A DNA stretch of 33,366 nt from the NCBI GenBank assembly GCA_019244295.1, contig JAFASX010000159.1, positions 1 through 33,366 on the forward strand. The letters are read 5' to 3'. Every line of letters starts with the position of its first letter. Position 1 is the stretch's first letter. Source of the DNA: Pseudonocardia sp. (lineage in GTDB: Bacteria; Actinomycetota; Actinomycetes; Mycobacteriales; Pseudonocardiaceae). Shown piece by piece: positions 32,390-33,366 of the stretch. The notes beneath the pieces are model-generated. The model was not told where the DNA came from. It made no database searches and saw only the letters and a program-made list of their open reading frames with translations. The translations under genes were made by a program, and so were the position numbers.

Positions 32390-33310
32390 ATGACGACCTT
32401 GGTCGCGGTGTTCACCTCTGGACGCGGCATGCCAGCAGTCCCGGCTTGGCTCGTGTCGTCAGGATGGACGGCGATGGCGAGCAGCGGGATGAGGACGCTG
32501 GCATTGGGACTGCCCCAGCGAACAGGCTTGCCGCACGGTCCGGCCCCGGTGTTTCGGTACTACCCGAGAGTCCCCGGGCGCTATCTGCCGCCAGGCGCAA
32601 GCCTGATCCACATCACCAATGATCCTGACGAAGCCGCCCGCGCGCCCGTCGGCGACGCGATCATCGCCGACCTGCGCAGCGCCGCCGAGGCCCTGCTCGC
32701 CGCCGCGAAACCAAGCCAGCGGCCCGCTCCACCGCCACGCCCCCCGATGCCCGACATCGAGCACGCGGTGGCCCCGCTCAAGCCCCAAACACTGTGGACG
32801 GCTGTCGGGCGAGCAGCGCCGCCAGACACCCTGTGGGTCAGCGAGGCCGGCAGCAACGAAATCGCCATCACTACCGCCATTCGGCCCGCCGAGGGGTTCT
32901 CGCACTTGTCAGCCGCCGGCGAGGGACTCGGTTTCGGGCTACCCGCGGCCGTTGGCGCTCAACTTGCGGCCCCCGAGCGCCCCGTCGTCGCGTTGATGGG
33001 CGACGGTTCCATGCATTACGCGATCACCGCGTTGTGGACCGCGGCGCACTACCGGATCCCGGTCACCATCGTGGTCGCATCCAACGCCGAATACGGCATC
33101 CTCAAAGAGTTCGGCAGGTGGGAGAAAACCCCGGGGGTCCCCGACTTGGACCTGCCCGGGCTGAATGTCGTGGACACCGCCGCCAGCTACGGCGTCGACG
33201 CCCACGAAGCACACGCCACCGACGAAGTCATCGAGCTGGTGAAATCTGGCATCGCCGATCGCGAACGTCCCACCCTCATCAACGCGCGCACCACCCCGGT
33301 CGACGCCTAA
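32390..33310 (+). pseudogene. C-terminal half of a benzoylformate-decarboxylase-like ThDP enzyme
   Basis: An ATG at 32390 allows 306 residues, but family similarity begins only at ~32543 with Ala-Pro-Val-Phe-Arg-Tyr-Tyr-Pro. This segment lies in the middle domain of benzoylformate decarboxylases. The rest follows in order: Pro-Gly-Arg-Tyr-Leu-Pro, Ala-Ala-Arg-Ala-Pro-Val-Gly-Asp, then the PP domain with Gly-Gly/Gly-Leu-Gly-Phe-Gly-Leu-Pro-Ala-Ala and Gly-Asp-Gly-Ser-Met ... Ser-Asn-Ala-Glu-Tyr-Gly. The Pyr domain with the essential Glu, about 230-260 residues, is missing. The first ~50 residues are unrelated sequence. It cannot be a working enzyme alone. Codon bias remains strong, so truncation is recent or the fragment is used. 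Confidence 0.75.
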
Positions 33311-33366
33311 ATCCGATGACACCGCATGGGATTGAACGCCCCATCCTATCGTGCTGATGGAGAGTG

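Overview
The window comes from a high-GC actinobacterium, most likely of the Pseudonocardiales/Mycobacteriales branch. The evidence is the very high GC content, frequent GTG starts, a mycobacterium-like order of dnaX, an Amidase_3 lipoprotein, ybaB/EbfC and recR, a tRNA-Ser(GGA) next to a 4.5S SRP RNA, and leuA preceded by a leucine leader peptide. I cannot name the genus from sequence alone.

Layout. 1-4.3 kb is a decayed accessory island: an IS256-type transposase tail, two related antitoxin/PIN-toxin loci with damaged toxins, a lower-GC stretch, two copies of a ~205-220 bp MITE-like element, a long palindrome, and the C-terminal half of a tyrosine integrase. The integrase reading frame emerges directly from the end of the second MITE-like copy and points at tRNA-Ser(GGA). 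4.3-8.9 kb is core genome: tRNA-Ser, SRP RNA, a MerR/TipA remnant, dnaX, a divergent amidase, ybaB and recR.

8.9-25.5 kb is the most striking part. A minus-strand run of 12 tightly packed genes (mostly overlapping by 1-20 nt) faces one plus-strand gene that ends 6 nt from the end of the run. In transcription order it encodes: a SLATT/DUF4231-like 2-TM protein and a small partner; a single-chain fusion of a SEDS glycosyltransferase (RodA/FtsW type) with a class B transpeptidase (PbpA type); a tail-anchored Ser/Thr kinase; a small tail-anchored protein; a zinc-ribbon GTPase; a GAP1-like tail-anchored partner; three proteins without a clear family (two membrane-anchored, one carrying a zinc ribbon); a vWA protein; a PP2C-type phosphatase; and a second kinase with two C-terminal TM helices. 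The convergent gene encodes a Pro-rich 2-TM coiled-coil protein. RodA + PbpA + kinase + PP2C are the same parts as the conserved actinobacterial cell-wall operon (pstP-rodA-pbpA-pknA-pknB). Here they are rebuilt around a GTPase/GAP1/vWA core known from NTP-dependent conflict systems. Three of the membrane proteins share a Trp-Trp-Glu-(Glu/Arg) motif. I infer a membrane-bound, phosphorylation- and GTP-gated complex acting on peptidoglycan, possibly with a pore-forming effector.

25.6-33.4 kb holds a gamma-glutamyltransferase, leuA with an attenuation-like leader, a small conserved-looking membrane protein, a pyruvate/indolepyruvate-type ThDP decarboxylase, and a benzoylformate-decarboxylase-like gene missing its first half.
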